From CAMLDH01 sp966250375 (GTDB lineage: Bacteria; Pseudomonadota; Gammaproteobacteria; Burkholderiales; Burkholderiaceae_D), in assembly GCA_966250375.1 (NCBI GenBank), contig CBINHE010000041.1:1-36583 (forward strand): DNA of 36,583 bases. The letters run 5' to 3'. The position numbers and the translations under genes are program-made. The notes below the pieces were generated by a model. The model was not told the origin of the DNA. It was given only the letters and a program-made list of their open reading frames with translations, and did no database searches. The stretch's first letter is position 1. Each line of letters starts with the position of its first letter. Positions 8,362 to 16,723 of this stretch are shown one piece after another.

Positions 8362-9324
8362 TTATTCTCCAATTGCCACTCCCCAGGGCCGTTCGCCGAC
8401 GGGGATTTCGGTGAGTACGCGGTAATGTTCCGTGTCGATCACGGACACGCTGTTGGAGCGGCCGTTGGCGACGTACAGCTTTTTCCCGTCGGGCGTGATC
8501 GCCATGTTCCAGGGCCGTTTTCCGACCGGCACGGTTGCGACGATCTCGTCGGTCTTGGTATCGATGATGGACACGCTGGCATCCTTGCCGTTGGAGATAT
8601 ATACGCGCTTGCCGTCCGGACTTACCGTAACACCATTGGAAAAATTTCCGGCTTTGATCGTCTTCAGCGGCCGTTGTTCTTTCAAGTCGATGACAGTCAC
8701 CGTGCCGGCGAGTTCGGACGCGACATAGGCGCGGCTGCCGTCGGGCAGGAAGCCGATGCCTCGTGGGCGCGCGCCGACCGGCACTGCGGCGGTTTGCCTG
8801 CGCTGCGCGACATCGATGATGTCGACCTGCTTCGCTTCTTCGGCACTGGCAAACAGGTATTTCCCGTCGGGGCTGAACACCGCGTGCTCCGGATTCTTCC
8901 CTTGGACTTTCACGCTGAATGCCTTGCTGTTCGTCGCCGTGTCCACGAACGCGATGCTATTGCTCAATTCGCTTGTCGCGACGACCCATTTTCCGTTGGG
9001 CGATATATCGACGCCTTCCGGCGATTCACCCAGGTCGACCTTGCCGACCAGCGCGCGCTTCTCCAGATCGATAATCATCAGTGCATTGCTCGGCTGGTCG
9101 CTGATGTAAAGACGTTTGCCGTTCTTGCCCACCGCCAGCCCGCGAGGTTTGGAGCCGGCCTTGAATGCATCGATCACACGGTCGGTGGCGGTATCGATCA
9201 CCGATACTGTCCCGCTCGCCTCGTTCGGCACATAGGCAAACGGTGCAGCAACCGCAAGCACGGGCGACACCGCAAGCACGATTGCGAGTACTTTCTTGCA
9301 CAGAATGGACGGCGCGTGCTTCAT
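8362..9324 (-). CDS. Periplasmic YVTN beta-propeller protein
   Basis: 320 residues. The start at 9324 gives a clean Sec signal peptide, MKHAPSILCKKVLAIVLAVSP, cleaved near AVAAP, and overlaps the cytochrome c stop by ATGA. Successive blades of about 42 residues carry the YVTN-type pattern (AYVPNEASGTVSVIDTATDRV; LYISDQPSNALMIIDLEKRA; VYISNGKDASVSIIDTKTDEI; LYVANGRSNSVSVIDTEHYRV), enough for a seven-bladed propeller. Proteins of this kind recur beside PQQ-dependent alcohol dehydrogenases in proteobacteria. It is probably a periplasmic binding or assembly factor for the same oxidation system; its precise role is unknown. Confidence 0.87.
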   Translation of the reverse strand: MKHAPSILCKKVLAIVLAVSPVLAVAAPFAYVPNEASGTVSVIDTATDRVIDAFKAGSKPRGLAVGKNGKRLYISDQPSNALMIIDLEKRALVGKVDLGESPEGVDISPNGKWVVATSELSNSIAFVDTATNSKAFSVKVQGKNPEHAVFSPDGKYLFASAEEAKQVDIIDVAQRRQTAAVPVGARPRGIGFLPDGSRAYVASELAGTVTVIDLKEQRPLKTIKAGNFSNGVTVSPDGKRVYISNGKDASVSIIDTKTDEIVATVPVGKRPWNMAITPDGKKLYVANGRSNSVSVIDTEHYRVLTEIPVGERPWGVAIGE

Positions 9325-9827
9325 TCCAGGTTGCCGGAAGTTTTTCCCTGCAAGGGCGCAATTTTTGTTTCTTCTTTCGGCAACCTGGTGCCGAGGCCGC
9401 TGAGCGAGCGGACATAGGCGACGATTTTCCATATATCGTCTTCCGGAAGTTTGTCGCGGAAGCTGGGCATGCCTCTTGGCCGGCCCTCGACGATCGTGGC
9501 GTAGATATTCACGGGATCGCTGCCATAGCGCCATTTGTCATCCATCAGTGCCGGCCCTATGGCACCGCCGCCTGCCGCATGGCAACCGACGCAGTTAAAC
9601 CGGTTGTACAGGAGTTTGCCTTCAGCGATCGCAGCTACGTTGCCTTCATACGGGTTGGCCGTCTTCGGCTGAGTGCGGACCACTTCAGTTTGCGGAGCGG
9701 GCATCCTTGTTTGCACCGGCGAGCCACCCTGCAATTGCTGCTCTCTGGCGCAACCAGCCAGCACCAGGGCTAGCATCCTTGCCAGTGCAGCATAGGATAT
9801 CCGGCGATTCTGTGGTCGGGCATTCAT
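9321..9827 (-). CDS. Lipoprotein c-type cytochrome (XoxG-like electron acceptor)
   Basis: 168 residues with a lipoprotein signal ending LAGC (Cys26) and one heme site CVGCH (C79, C82, H83). A plausible axial Met is M120 in GRPRGMPSFRDKLPEDD, followed by the class I C-terminal helix IWKIVAYVRSL. It overlaps its neighbours by 4 bp on each side, so translation is probably coupled. Set between the XoxJ-like protein and the propeller, it is the likely electron acceptor of the PQQ dehydrogenase. Lipid anchoring would keep it at a membrane face in the periplasm, which differs from the usual soluble XoxG. Confidence 0.88.
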   Translation of the reverse strand: MNARPQNRRISYAALARMLALVLAGCAREQQLQGGSPVQTRMPAPQTEVVRTQPKTANPYEGNVAAIAEGKLLYNRFNCVGCHAAGGGAIGPALMDDKWRYGSDPVNIYATIVEGRPRGMPSFRDKLPEDDIWKIVAYVRSLSGLGTRLPKEETKIAPLQGKTSGNLE

Positions 9828-10675
9828 CGGCGTCCATCCATATCGGTTTGCGCTTGCGTCAGCGGGATGGCATAGGCGGCGAGCACTTTCTGGATGTCCG
9901 GGCGCCGCTTTTCAAGGGCCGCTTCAATTTCTTTTTTCATGGAATCATCGCCACGTCGCACACCTACCGAGATATCGAACTCCATCGGCAGGAACGTGTC
10001 CTTGCGAGGCGAGACCGGTACGATCTCAAGGGGAACCGACGCACGCTGCGCGAAAAAGCCCGCCAGCGGGCCCCAGACGATGGCAACGTCGATTTCACCT
10101 GCAGCCAGCGCATCGAAAATTCGCGCCGGCGGATTCGGCTGCCGATAGTCACCGTAAATCATGAAACCGACGACGTTGTCGGTGATATTGCGGCGGGCAA
10201 GGGCATGGGCCGGTGGCGTATTGGCATAGTCGTCGCCCATCAAGTGCACGCCGATCTTCAGCTTGTGCAAAATCGGGTCGTCAAACGAACGGATCCGATA
10301 GTCCCGATTCTTGGGGTAAACAAACACATAGGTGGAGCGGTAATAGGGTGTGGTGGTGGATACCTGTTCGAAGCCTTTCGGCACGGCCATCACCACGTCG
10401 CAATTACCGGCCTTGAGCGTATTGCGAATGAAGCCTCGCCGTTGAGCCCACCAGGTGTAATGCACCGTCGCATGCATTTCCTCCGCCAGGATGTTCGCAA
10501 TCCTGTTTTCAAAACCCTCTTGCCGCGCATTGGAAAACGGCAGGTTGTTCGGATCGGCGCACACACGGAGTTGCCGCCCCGGCTGCGAGGCTGCCGGCTG
10601 CGCGGAGAAGAACAGGACTGCCACGGCAGCACCTATGCTCAGGTTCTTTTTGTTCGAGAGGATGTGCATCATCAT
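9824..10675 (-). CDS. xoxJ: Quinoprotein dehydrogenase-associated periplasmic binding protein (XoxJ/MoxJ-like)
   Basis: 283 residues with a signal peptide ending near PAASQP. The mature start RQLRVCADPNNLPFSNARQEGFENRIANILAEEM is the characteristic opening of the XoxJ/MoxJ family, which has the fold of type II solute-binding proteins. The family is thought to help activate or mature the methanol/alcohol dehydrogenase rather than to import solute. Other family traits are YTWWAQRRGFIRNTL and DVAIVWGPLAGFFA. Three tandem ATG codons make the exact start uncertain by up to two residues. It lies 12 bp after the xoxF stop. Confidence 0.9.
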   Translation of the reverse strand: MMMHILSNKKNLSIGAAVAVLFFSAQPAASQPGRQLRVCADPNNLPFSNARQEGFENRIANILAEEMHATVHYTWWAQRRGFIRNTLKAGNCDVVMAVPKGFEQVSTTTPYYRSTYVFVYPKNRDYRIRSFDDPILHKLKIGVHLMGDDYANTPPAHALARRNITDNVVGFMIYGDYRQPNPPARIFDALAAGEIDVAIVWGPLAGFFAQRASVPLEIVPVSPRKDTFLPMEFDISVGVRRGDDSMKKEIEAALEKRRPDIQKVLAAYAIPLTQAQTDMDGRR

Positions 10676-10687
10676 CTTCGGATGTGG

Positions 10688-12730
10688 TCAAGGCAGCGCG
10701 AATACATACAGCTTTCCGCCCTTGCCGGTGTATTGCGACAGATCCTTCATCGCATTGACAAAGCCAAGCGCGGCCGTGCCGTCACGCGGATCCAGGTCGC
10801 CCGACACGATCGCGCCGGACCAGCCGCCGACGCCAGCCAGTACCGCCACGTACTGCTTGCCATCAGGCCCAAGATAGGTAACGGGCTGGCCGATGATCCC
10901 GGAGTCGACACGGAATTGCCAAAGCAACTCGCCGGTCCTGGCATGGACGGCCTTGAACCAACGATCCATGGTTCCATAGAACACCACGTCGCCTGCCGTT
11001 GCGACAGCGCCACTCCATACCGGGAACAGCTCCTTGATGCTCCACATCTTCCTTGCCGCCACCGGATCCCATGCGGAGAATTCGCCGCGATGTCCGCCCG
11101 GCCCTGCAAACATATGCACATCGGCGCCAACGAACGGCGTGCCGGCGATATAGCTGACCTCGGTGCCGCGCATGTCCATGCAGAGGTTGTTATGCGGGAT
11201 GTAGAGCAGGCCGGTGCGTTCCGAGTAGGCCGATGGTTGCCAGTCCTTGGCGCCGGGCGCCGCCGGGCAGATGTCATGGATCGTCTTGCCCAGGCCGGTT
11301 GCCTTTTCCTTGACCTTGCGCGGCTCCCCTGTCTTGAGGTCGATGCCTTTGGTCACGTTGACGTATGCGAACGTTTCCGCGGAAAGCACTTCCCCAGTCG
11401 CACGGTCCATGACGTACATGTGTCCATTGCGCTCTGGGCGAATCAGGACTTTTCTCGTTTTCCCGTTAACGGGCAAGTCGAGCAGGATCAGTTCGTTGAC
11501 GCCGTCATAGTCATACAAGTCGTGCCCTCCGATCTGATACGCCCATGCCGCCTGACCGTTATCAGGATTGCGCGCGAAGATGCTCAAGCTCCACTTGTTG
11601 TCGCCCGGCCGCTGGTCGGGATTCCATGGCCCAGGATTTCCCGTGCCGTAGTAAATGAGGTTGAGTTCCGGATCGTAGGAAATCCATCCCCACACGGTGC
11701 CGCCGCCGATCTTCCACGCGCCTGGAGGCCAGCTGCTAGCCCCGAGATCCTTGCCCTGGTCTTTCTGGTAGAACGGTTTGAAATTCGCACCAATAAGCAC
11801 ATCCTGATCAGGACCAGTACTGTAGGCAGTCCACACGACCTTACCGTTATTGATATCGATGGCTTTCAGCCAACCGCGCACGCCCAGTTCCCCGCCGCTG
11901 TTCCCGACCAGCATCTTGCCTTTGACAACGAGCGGGGCCATGGTAATGCTTTCGCCTCGATTGATCTCGCCTAGCTTGGTTTTCCATAGCTCCTTTCCCG
12001 TTTTGGCATCAAGGGCAATGGCATGGTTATCGAGTGTATTGAAGAGAATCTTGCCGTCGGTATAGACGAGGCCGCGATTGACCACATCGCAGCAGGCAAC
12101 GCCTTGTGCAGCCGGCGCAGGGTTGGGATGATATTCCCACTTCTTCTGTCCACCTGGTTTTGTCAGATCCAGTGCATAGACGATATTGGGAAACGGTGTC
12201 ACGACGTACATTGTGCCGTCCACAATGACAGGCGCAGCCTCGTGGCCAGTGGTCTGCCCCGTTGAGAACGACCAGGCTGGCCGTAGTGTCTTCACGTTAT
12301 TGGCATTAATCTGATTCAGCCTGCTATAACGTGTGCTGGCGTAGTTTTTTGCCGGCATTGCCCACTGGCCATCCTCCTTGCGTGGATACCATGCCGGAAG
12401 CGCTGCTCCCGAATGCTGCCGTGGCGTCACGTACTTCTCAAGCCGAGGCAAGGCATTTTCCTTGTCTGGCGGCCCCGCCTTTTTTTCTTCCTTTGGCTGG
12501 GCGGTTGCAGCTAGGGAGAAGGCCATCATGATGAGAACGAGAAGGACGGCACTTAGGCGATTTCCTGAAAAGAAAATACCCCCTTGCACCGCGCTGGCGG
12601 GCGCATTACTGCGTTGCCCCTCGCTAGTGTGGCTCGCCACACGTCGCTCGGGGCGCCTTGCACTGCATCCCGCCAGCGCGGCGCAAGGGGGTATTTTCTC
12701 TCCCGAAAACCGCCTTATTCCTTTCGGCAT
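10688..12730 (-). CDS. xoxF: XoxF-type (lanthanide-type) PQQ-dependent alcohol dehydrogenase with in-frame repeat insertion
   Basis: 680 residues from ATG 12730, which has AGGAT just upstream; an ATG at 12790 is the alternative. It oxidises methanol or a related alcohol in the periplasm with PQQ. Visible markers: vicinal disulfide VACCDVV (213-214), metal ligands E281 (NSGGELGVRG) and N365 (GTGNPGPWN), and catalytic Asp followed by the extra Asp in HDLYDYDGVNE (407-409), which marks lanthanide-type XoxF rather than calcium-type MxaF. Residues 6-59 are encoded by a 159-bp palindromic element plus a 3-bp duplication, separating MPKGI from the hydrophobic core SAVLLVLIMMAFSLAATA. Without it the start would be an ordinary signal peptide. 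The frame stays open, so the enzyme may be made, but export could be altered. It is first in a five-gene operon. Confidence 0.92.
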   Translation of the reverse strand: MPKGIRRFSGEKIPPCAALAGCSARRPERRVASHTSEGQRSNAPASAVQGGIFFSGNRLSAVLLVLIMMAFSLAATAQPKEEKKAGPPDKENALPRLEKYVTPRQHSGAALPAWYPRKEDGQWAMPAKNYASTRYSRLNQINANNVKTLRPAWSFSTGQTTGHEAAPVIVDGTMYVVTPFPNIVYALDLTKPGGQKKWEYHPNPAPAAQGVACCDVVNRGLVYTDGKILFNTLDNHAIALDAKTGKELWKTKLGEINRGESITMAPLVVKGKMLVGNSGGELGVRGWLKAIDINNGKVVWTAYSTGPDQDVLIGANFKPFYQKDQGKDLGASSWPPGAWKIGGGTVWGWISYDPELNLIYYGTGNPGPWNPDQRPGDNKWSLSIFARNPDNGQAAWAYQIGGHDLYDYDGVNELILLDLPVNGKTRKVLIRPERNGHMYVMDRATGEVLSAETFAYVNVTKGIDLKTGEPRKVKEKATGLGKTIHDICPAAPGAKDWQPSAYSERTGLLYIPHNNLCMDMRGTEVSYIAGTPFVGADVHMFAGPGGHRGEFSAWDPVAARKMWSIKELFPVWSGAVATAGDVVFYGTMDRWFKAVHARTGELLWQFRVDSGIIGQPVTYLGPDGKQYVAVLAGVGGWSGAIVSGDLDPRDGTAALGFVNAMKDLSQYTGKGGKLYVFALP
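12556..12714. mobile_element. Palindromic element, copy 1 (159 bp), inside xoxF
   Basis: The ends are inverted repeats starting GGCG(A/G)TTT and containing GAAAATACCCCCTTGC followed by a GC-rich arm ending CTGGCGGG. TTA stands directly outside both ends (12553-12555 and 12715-12717), as expected of a 3-bp target duplication. Element plus duplication is 162 bp, so the xoxF frame is kept. An internal hairpin GTGTGGC-TC-GCCACAC lies at 12627-12642. About 100 bp of the left end match copy 2 in reverse orientation with about three differences, so insertion or exchange was recent. No transposase is encoded. Confidence 0.85.
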
Positions 12731-13043
12731 GATGATCCTGCAACGAGAGGGATGCCGGTCAGACTGCGCTTCGGAGGGCAAGGTCTTCATGGAATAACCA
12801 TTTGAAGAGACGGACCCTTTCTTTATAAGCCAAGCATGAGAACAACCTTTGTGGAGGCACAAATATTTGTCTGTTCAAAGCATTGATCAGAGGTGGGTTT
12901 GTTACATGGAATGCGGTTCGAATGCATAGAGGAAACGAAGGGCAACCATTCCAGACGAGTGCGGCATTGAAAATACCGGTCACAAACACATTCGCCCACT
13001 ACTCTTTATAATCACACGACCTTCACCCCAGAGAAAGATTTCC
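12731..13043. promoter_or_regulatory. Divergent intergenic region between xoxF and DUF1993
   Basis: This 313-bp gap must hold the promoter of the xoxF operon (leftward) and that of the DUF1993 gene (rightward). I see no clear operator or riboswitch. If the ATG at 12790 were the true xoxF start, 60 bp of this gap would be coding. Confidence 0.3.
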
Positions 13044-13553
13044 ATGACCACTTTCATGTACACCACGTCTATTCCCGTTTTCAAACAGATGCTCAACGGC
13101 TTGCACGCCATTTTGGCAAAGGCCGAAGCGCACGCGACGGAGAAAAACATCGAGCCGAATGCGTTGCTGCAAGCACGCCTTTTTCCCGACATGTTCCCTT
13201 TGGTCCGCCAAGTACAGATCGCAGCCGATTTCACCAAGGGCATTTCGGCACGTTTGGCCGGTGTCGACGTGCCGGTGTATGAAGACAAGGAGCAAACCTT
13301 TGCCGATTTGCAGGCGCTGATCACCAAGACCCTGGCGTTCATCGATGGCCTGAAGCCGGCCCAATTCGAAGGCAGCGAATCGCGTGAAATCGTTTTGCGC
13401 CCAGGTACGCCGAAAGAGAAAAAATTGGTCGGCCAGTCCTACCTGTCGAACTACGGTTTGCCGCAATTTTTCTTCCATGTCACCACCGCGTATGCGATCC
13501 TGCGGCACAACGGTGTGGACGTCGGCAAGCGCGATTACATGGGTGCGTATTAA
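13044..13553 (+). CDS. DUF1993 family protein
   Basis: 169 residues; ATG 13044 follows an AGAGAAAG ribosome-site-like stretch. The sequence begins MTTFMYTTSIPVFKQMLNGL and ends with YLSNYGLPQFFFHVTTAYAILRHNGVDVGKRDYMGAY, the hallmark tail of the DUF1993 family, a small alpha-helical group related in fold to DinB-like bundles. It has no signal peptide, so it should be cytoplasmic. The function is not established. It is a single gene, divergent from xoxF. Confidence 0.88.
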   Translation: MTTFMYTTSIPVFKQMLNGLHAILAKAEAHATEKNIEPNALLQARLFPDMFPLVRQVQIAADFTKGISARLAGVDVPVYEDKEQTFADLQALITKTLAFIDGLKPAQFEGSESREIVLRPGTPKEKKLVGQSYLSNYGLPQFFFHVTTAYAILRHNGVDVGKRDYMGAY

Positions 13554-13641
13554 AGCTTATTGAGAATTGTTGTCCCGGTTACTGGCTTCTATGTACGCTA
13601 AGTAGCCGAGCAAAATTAATTGTGAGTCCTACGCGGCATTT

Positions 13642-13809
13642 TTTGTAGGAGCGGGCCTTGCCCGCGATAGCTTGCATGTGCTACCACCTATCGCGGGGTG
13701 GAGCAGGGAATTCGGGCGGCCTGCCGCACGCCTGCGGAACGGTTTGCGCTTGCAAGCGGATCGCCGCCCGGCGCAAATGCGCCCTGCAAGGGAGGCCCGC
13801 TCCTACAAA
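13642..13809. repeat. REP/BIME-like palindromic element
   Basis: The outer arms TTTGTAGGAGCGGGCC (13642-13657) and GGCCCGCTCCTACAAA (13794-13809) are inverted copies. Inside, CCCGCGATAG (13661-13670) pairs with CTATCGCGGG (13688-13697). The left end, GTAGGAGCGGGCCTTGCC, closely resembles the REP sequence of Pseudomonas. The rest of the 13554-13874 gap holds no gene I can support. Confidence 0.75.
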
Positions 13810-13874
13810 TTCATCGTTTCTTTTGCATGCGGGTGTTTGGGGGAAATGACGGTTCTAACGCGCGAGGCGCCCCC

Positions 13875-16283
13875 CTACCCCTGATAACTCATGTCGCTTG
13901 ATGGCTGCTTTGGCTGCTCTTCGCTTTTCGGTTTCTGCGGATTAGGATTGAACAACTTCTCCCAAAAACTCCGCGTATCGTCGATATCCAGCGACCGCAC
14001 TCCGTTTGCGTTCAGATATTCGTCATATATCCAGTCGCCATCGACTTGCGTCAATCCAGCCGGCACCGGGCGCTGCGATTCCGGCTTCCCGCGCAGCGCC
14101 ACACGCATGTAGTCGATCCAGATCGGCAGCGCGACGGTGCCGCCGAACTCGCGGCCACCCAGCGATTTCGGCTTGTCGTATCCCATCCATGCGACCGCAA
14201 CGGTATCGCCGCTGTAGCCGGCGAACCAGCCGTCCATCGCGTCGTTGGTGGTGCCGGTTTTGCCGGCAAGGTCGCCTCTCCCGAGTCGTTGGCTGGCCAG
14301 ATAACCGGTGCCGGAGCGCACCACGTCGCGCAGCATGGTGTCCATGATGAAGGCGTTGCGCACGTCGAGTACGCGAGCAGCCTCTGGCTCGACGCTGACC
14401 GGCTTGTTTTCCAGAAGTACGTTGCCGCGCGCATCGGTCACTTTCTGGATCAGCCTGGGTGCGATCTGGTAGCCACCGTTGGCGAATACCGCATAGGCGC
14501 CGGCCATCTGCAACGGCGTGACGGAGCCTGTGCCGAGCGCCATGGTCAGGTTGGCTGGATGCTTGTTTGCGTCGAATCCGAAACGCGCGATGTATTGCTG
14601 CGCATACGGTGGCGTGATGGCTTGCAGGATGCGGATTGAAACGAGGTTCTTCGATCGTTTCAGGCCAGTGCGCATCGTCACCGGGCCGTCAACTCGGCCG
14701 TCATCGTTTTGCGGGTCCCAAGCTTGGCCGCCGTTGTCGGATACAGTGATTGCGAGCGGCGCATCGTTGATCATGGTGGCCGGCGAGAAGCCTTTTTCCA
14801 GCGCTGCCGAGTAAATGAAAGGCTTGATGCTGGAGCCGGGCTGGCGCCATGCCTGTGTCACATGGTCGAGTTTGTTGAAGGTGAAGTCGAAACCTCCGAC
14901 CAGCGCGCGATACGACCCGTCTTGCGCGTTGAGCGCGACGAATGCCGCTTCCACGTCGGGCAACTGCGTGATCGACCATTTTTTCTTTGCCTCGCGCATG
15001 ACGCGGATGACCGCGCCGGCACGGATGCGATTCTGCGCAGACGCTTTGGCGGTCAGTGCGGCTGCAGCGAAACGCAGGCCGCTGCCGCTGATCTCGATCG
15101 TTTCGCCGGATAGCGTTGCGGCGCGCACCAACCTGGGCGATGCGGCGATCACGACAGCCGATTGCAACTCGTCGCTGTCGGGATGCTTGAGCAGGATTTC
15201 TTCGATGGCTTGCTGGCGCTCTTCATCGTCCTCGGGCAGTTCGATGAAGGCTTCAGGGCCGCGGTAGCCGTGGCGGCGGTCGTAGTCGAGTACGCCGCGC
15301 CGCACCGCTTCATAGGCCGCATCCTGGTCGGCTTTAGTCAGTGTGGTGGTCACGTTGAAGCCACGGGTGTAGACATCTTCCTTGTACTGCGCGTACATGA
15401 ACTGTCGCACTTGCTCGGCTGCATATTCGGCATGGGTGGTGATGCGATGGCTATTGCCGATGACGGTGAGTTTTTCCGCGGCTGCCCGGGCGTATTGGGC
15501 CGGCGTGATGTACGAAAGGTCGCGCATGCGATTCAACACTTGCAGTTGACGCTGCCTGGCACGCGTGGGATTGACGACCGGGTTGGCCGCTGCGGGCGCT
15601 TGCGGCAATCCGGCCAGCATCGCGGCTTCGGCGATGGTCAGATTTTGCACCGGTTTGCCGAAGTAGGTGCGTGCCGCGCTGCCGAAGCCGTAGGCACGCT
15701 CGCCGAGATAAATCTGGTTCATGTACAGCTCGAGGATCTGGTCTTTCGACAGCGTTTTTTCGATCTTGAACGCGAGCATGATTTCGTTGATCTTGCGCGC
15801 GTAGGTTTTTTCCCGGCTCAGAAAGAACGCGCGCGCTACTTGCATGGTGATGGTGGAAGCGCCTTGCGAGCGGCTGTTGCGCAGGTTCGCGAGACCGGCG
15901 CGCAATATGCCGGGGTAATACACGCCGCCATGCTCATAGAAGTGATCGTCCTCGATCGCAATGAGGGCCTTTTTCATGACCGCAGGCATCTGGCCGATTG
16001 GCACGAAGTCGCGGTGTTCCTCGCCGAATTCGCCGATCAATACCTGGTCGGCGGTAAAGACGCGCAGCGGAATCTTGGGCTGATAATCGGTCAGGCCGTT
16101 CATTGATGGCAATATCGACGCGACGATCACCAATGCATAACCAGCCAGCAGCAGCCCGACAACCGCCAGCACGGCGAACGACGCGATGGCCGCGTAAAGT
16201 ATGCGCAACTTCAACGGCCGCCTGGACTTTTTTTGCCTGGACTTTTTTTTCGAGCGTGACGAAAACAACGAATACCACGACAC
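13875..16283 (-). CDS. mrcA: Penicillin-binding protein 1A (bifunctional transglycosylase/transpeptidase)
   Basis: 802 residues, a usual length for class A PBPs. A cytoplasmic Lys/Arg-rich start precedes one transmembrane helix (about 30-58). The GT51 glycosyltransferase follows, with catalytic EDDHFYEHGG (E111) and motifs GASTITMQVAR, KINEIMLAFKIEKTLSK and IYLGERAYGFGSAARTYFGK. The transpeptidase has SSIK (484-487), SKN (544-546) and KTGT (675-678). It polymerises and cross-links peptidoglycan from the inner membrane. In many betaproteobacteria the PBP1A gene sits beside pilMNOPQ; here it does not, so it could be a second paralogue. The C-terminal tail is Lys/Gln/Pro-rich. It is a single gene. 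Confidence 0.95.
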   Translation of the reverse strand: MSWYSLFSSRSKKKSRQKKSRRPLKLRILYAAIASFAVLAVVGLLLAGYALVIVASILPSMNGLTDYQPKIPLRVFTADQVLIGEFGEEHRDFVPIGQMPAVMKKALIAIEDDHFYEHGGVYYPGILRAGLANLRNSRSQGASTITMQVARAFFLSREKTYARKINEIMLAFKIEKTLSKDQILELYMNQIYLGERAYGFGSAARTYFGKPVQNLTIAEAAMLAGLPQAPAAANPVVNPTRARQRQLQVLNRMRDLSYITPAQYARAAAEKLTVIGNSHRITTHAEYAAEQVRQFMYAQYKEDVYTRGFNVTTTLTKADQDAAYEAVRRGVLDYDRRHGYRGPEAFIELPEDDEERQQAIEEILLKHPDSDELQSAVVIAASPRLVRAATLSGETIEISGSGLRFAAAALTAKASAQNRIRAGAVIRVMREAKKKWSITQLPDVEAAFVALNAQDGSYRALVGGFDFTFNKLDHVTQAWRQPGSSIKPFIYSAALEKGFSPATMINDAPLAITVSDNGGQAWDPQNDDGRVDGPVTMRTGLKRSKNLVSIRILQAITPPYAQQYIARFGFDANKHPANLTMALGTGSVTPLQMAGAYAVFANGGYQIAPRLIQKVTDARGNVLLENKPVSVEPEAARVLDVRNAFIMDTMLRDVVRSGTGYLASQRLGRGDLAGKTGTTNDAMDGWFAGYSGDTVAVAWMGYDKPKSLGGREFGGTVALPIWIDYMRVALRGKPESQRPVPAGLTQVDGDWIYDEYLNANGVRSLDIDDTRSFWEKLFNPNPQKPKSEEQPKQPSSDMSYQG

Positions 16284-16423
16284 TGCGATCCCCTGTTAGT
16301 TTGCGCAGCGTCACTCTACCAGATGAGGTTCGCGAATCCTGTTACATTTTGAAACAGAGTTTGCATATTGAATTTTCAACAACGTCACGGCGACAGAGGT
16401 GCCCGCGAAGCGAAATCTGCTTA

Positions 16424-16723
16424 AGCGGTTTTCGGGAAGAAAATACCCCCTTGCGCCGCGCTGGCGGGATGCAGTGCAAGGAGGGAGTGCTCCCTTGCAA
16501 GGGAGCACCGTTACGCGGGCATGCGGAAGGCGCATTGCCTTGCAAGGCAATGCCGTTACGCAGGCGTGGTGCATGCACCACGAAACCCCTGCTTCACCAT
16601 GTCGCATGAATTCCCCGCTCCACCGCCCCGAGCGACGTGTGGTGAGCCACACTAGCGAGGGGCAACGCAGCAATGCGCCCGCCAGCGCGGCGCAAGGGGG
16701 TATTTTCTTTTCAGGAAATCGCC
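16424..16723. mobile_element. Palindromic element, copy 2 (300 bp), at the slipin stop codon
   Basis: This is the same family as copy 1, in opposite orientation. TTA stands at both borders (16421-16423 and 16724-16726); the right TTA is the slipin stop codon read on the minus strand. Element plus duplication is 303 bp, again a multiple of three. Compared with copy 1 it has about 140 bp more in the middle, with three perfect palindromes at 16487-16508, 16532-16553 and 16565-16582. The first two are each followed by CGTTACGC(G/A)GGC. The far-end hairpin GTGTGG-TGAG-CCACAC corresponds to the copy 1 hairpin. Confidence 0.85.

Noticed and set aside
7783..9417. Plus-strand open frame (544 codons) opposite cytochrome b561 and the propeller
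   Set aside because: It mirrors periodic propeller repeats and has no domain; the minus-strand genes are clear.
9707..11974. Long plus-strand open frame (755 codons) opposite xoxJ and xoxF
   Set aside because: The minus strand has complete family motifs, and the plus frame is His/Arg-rich shadow coding typical of GC-rich genes.
15162..16106. Plus-strand open frame opposite PBP1A
   Set aside because: All PBP motifs are on the minus strand.
16509..16560. Integron attC-like sites suggested by GTTACGC next to palindromes
   Set aside because: The core does not fit the RYYYAAC/GTTRRRY pair properly and no cassette or integrase is present.
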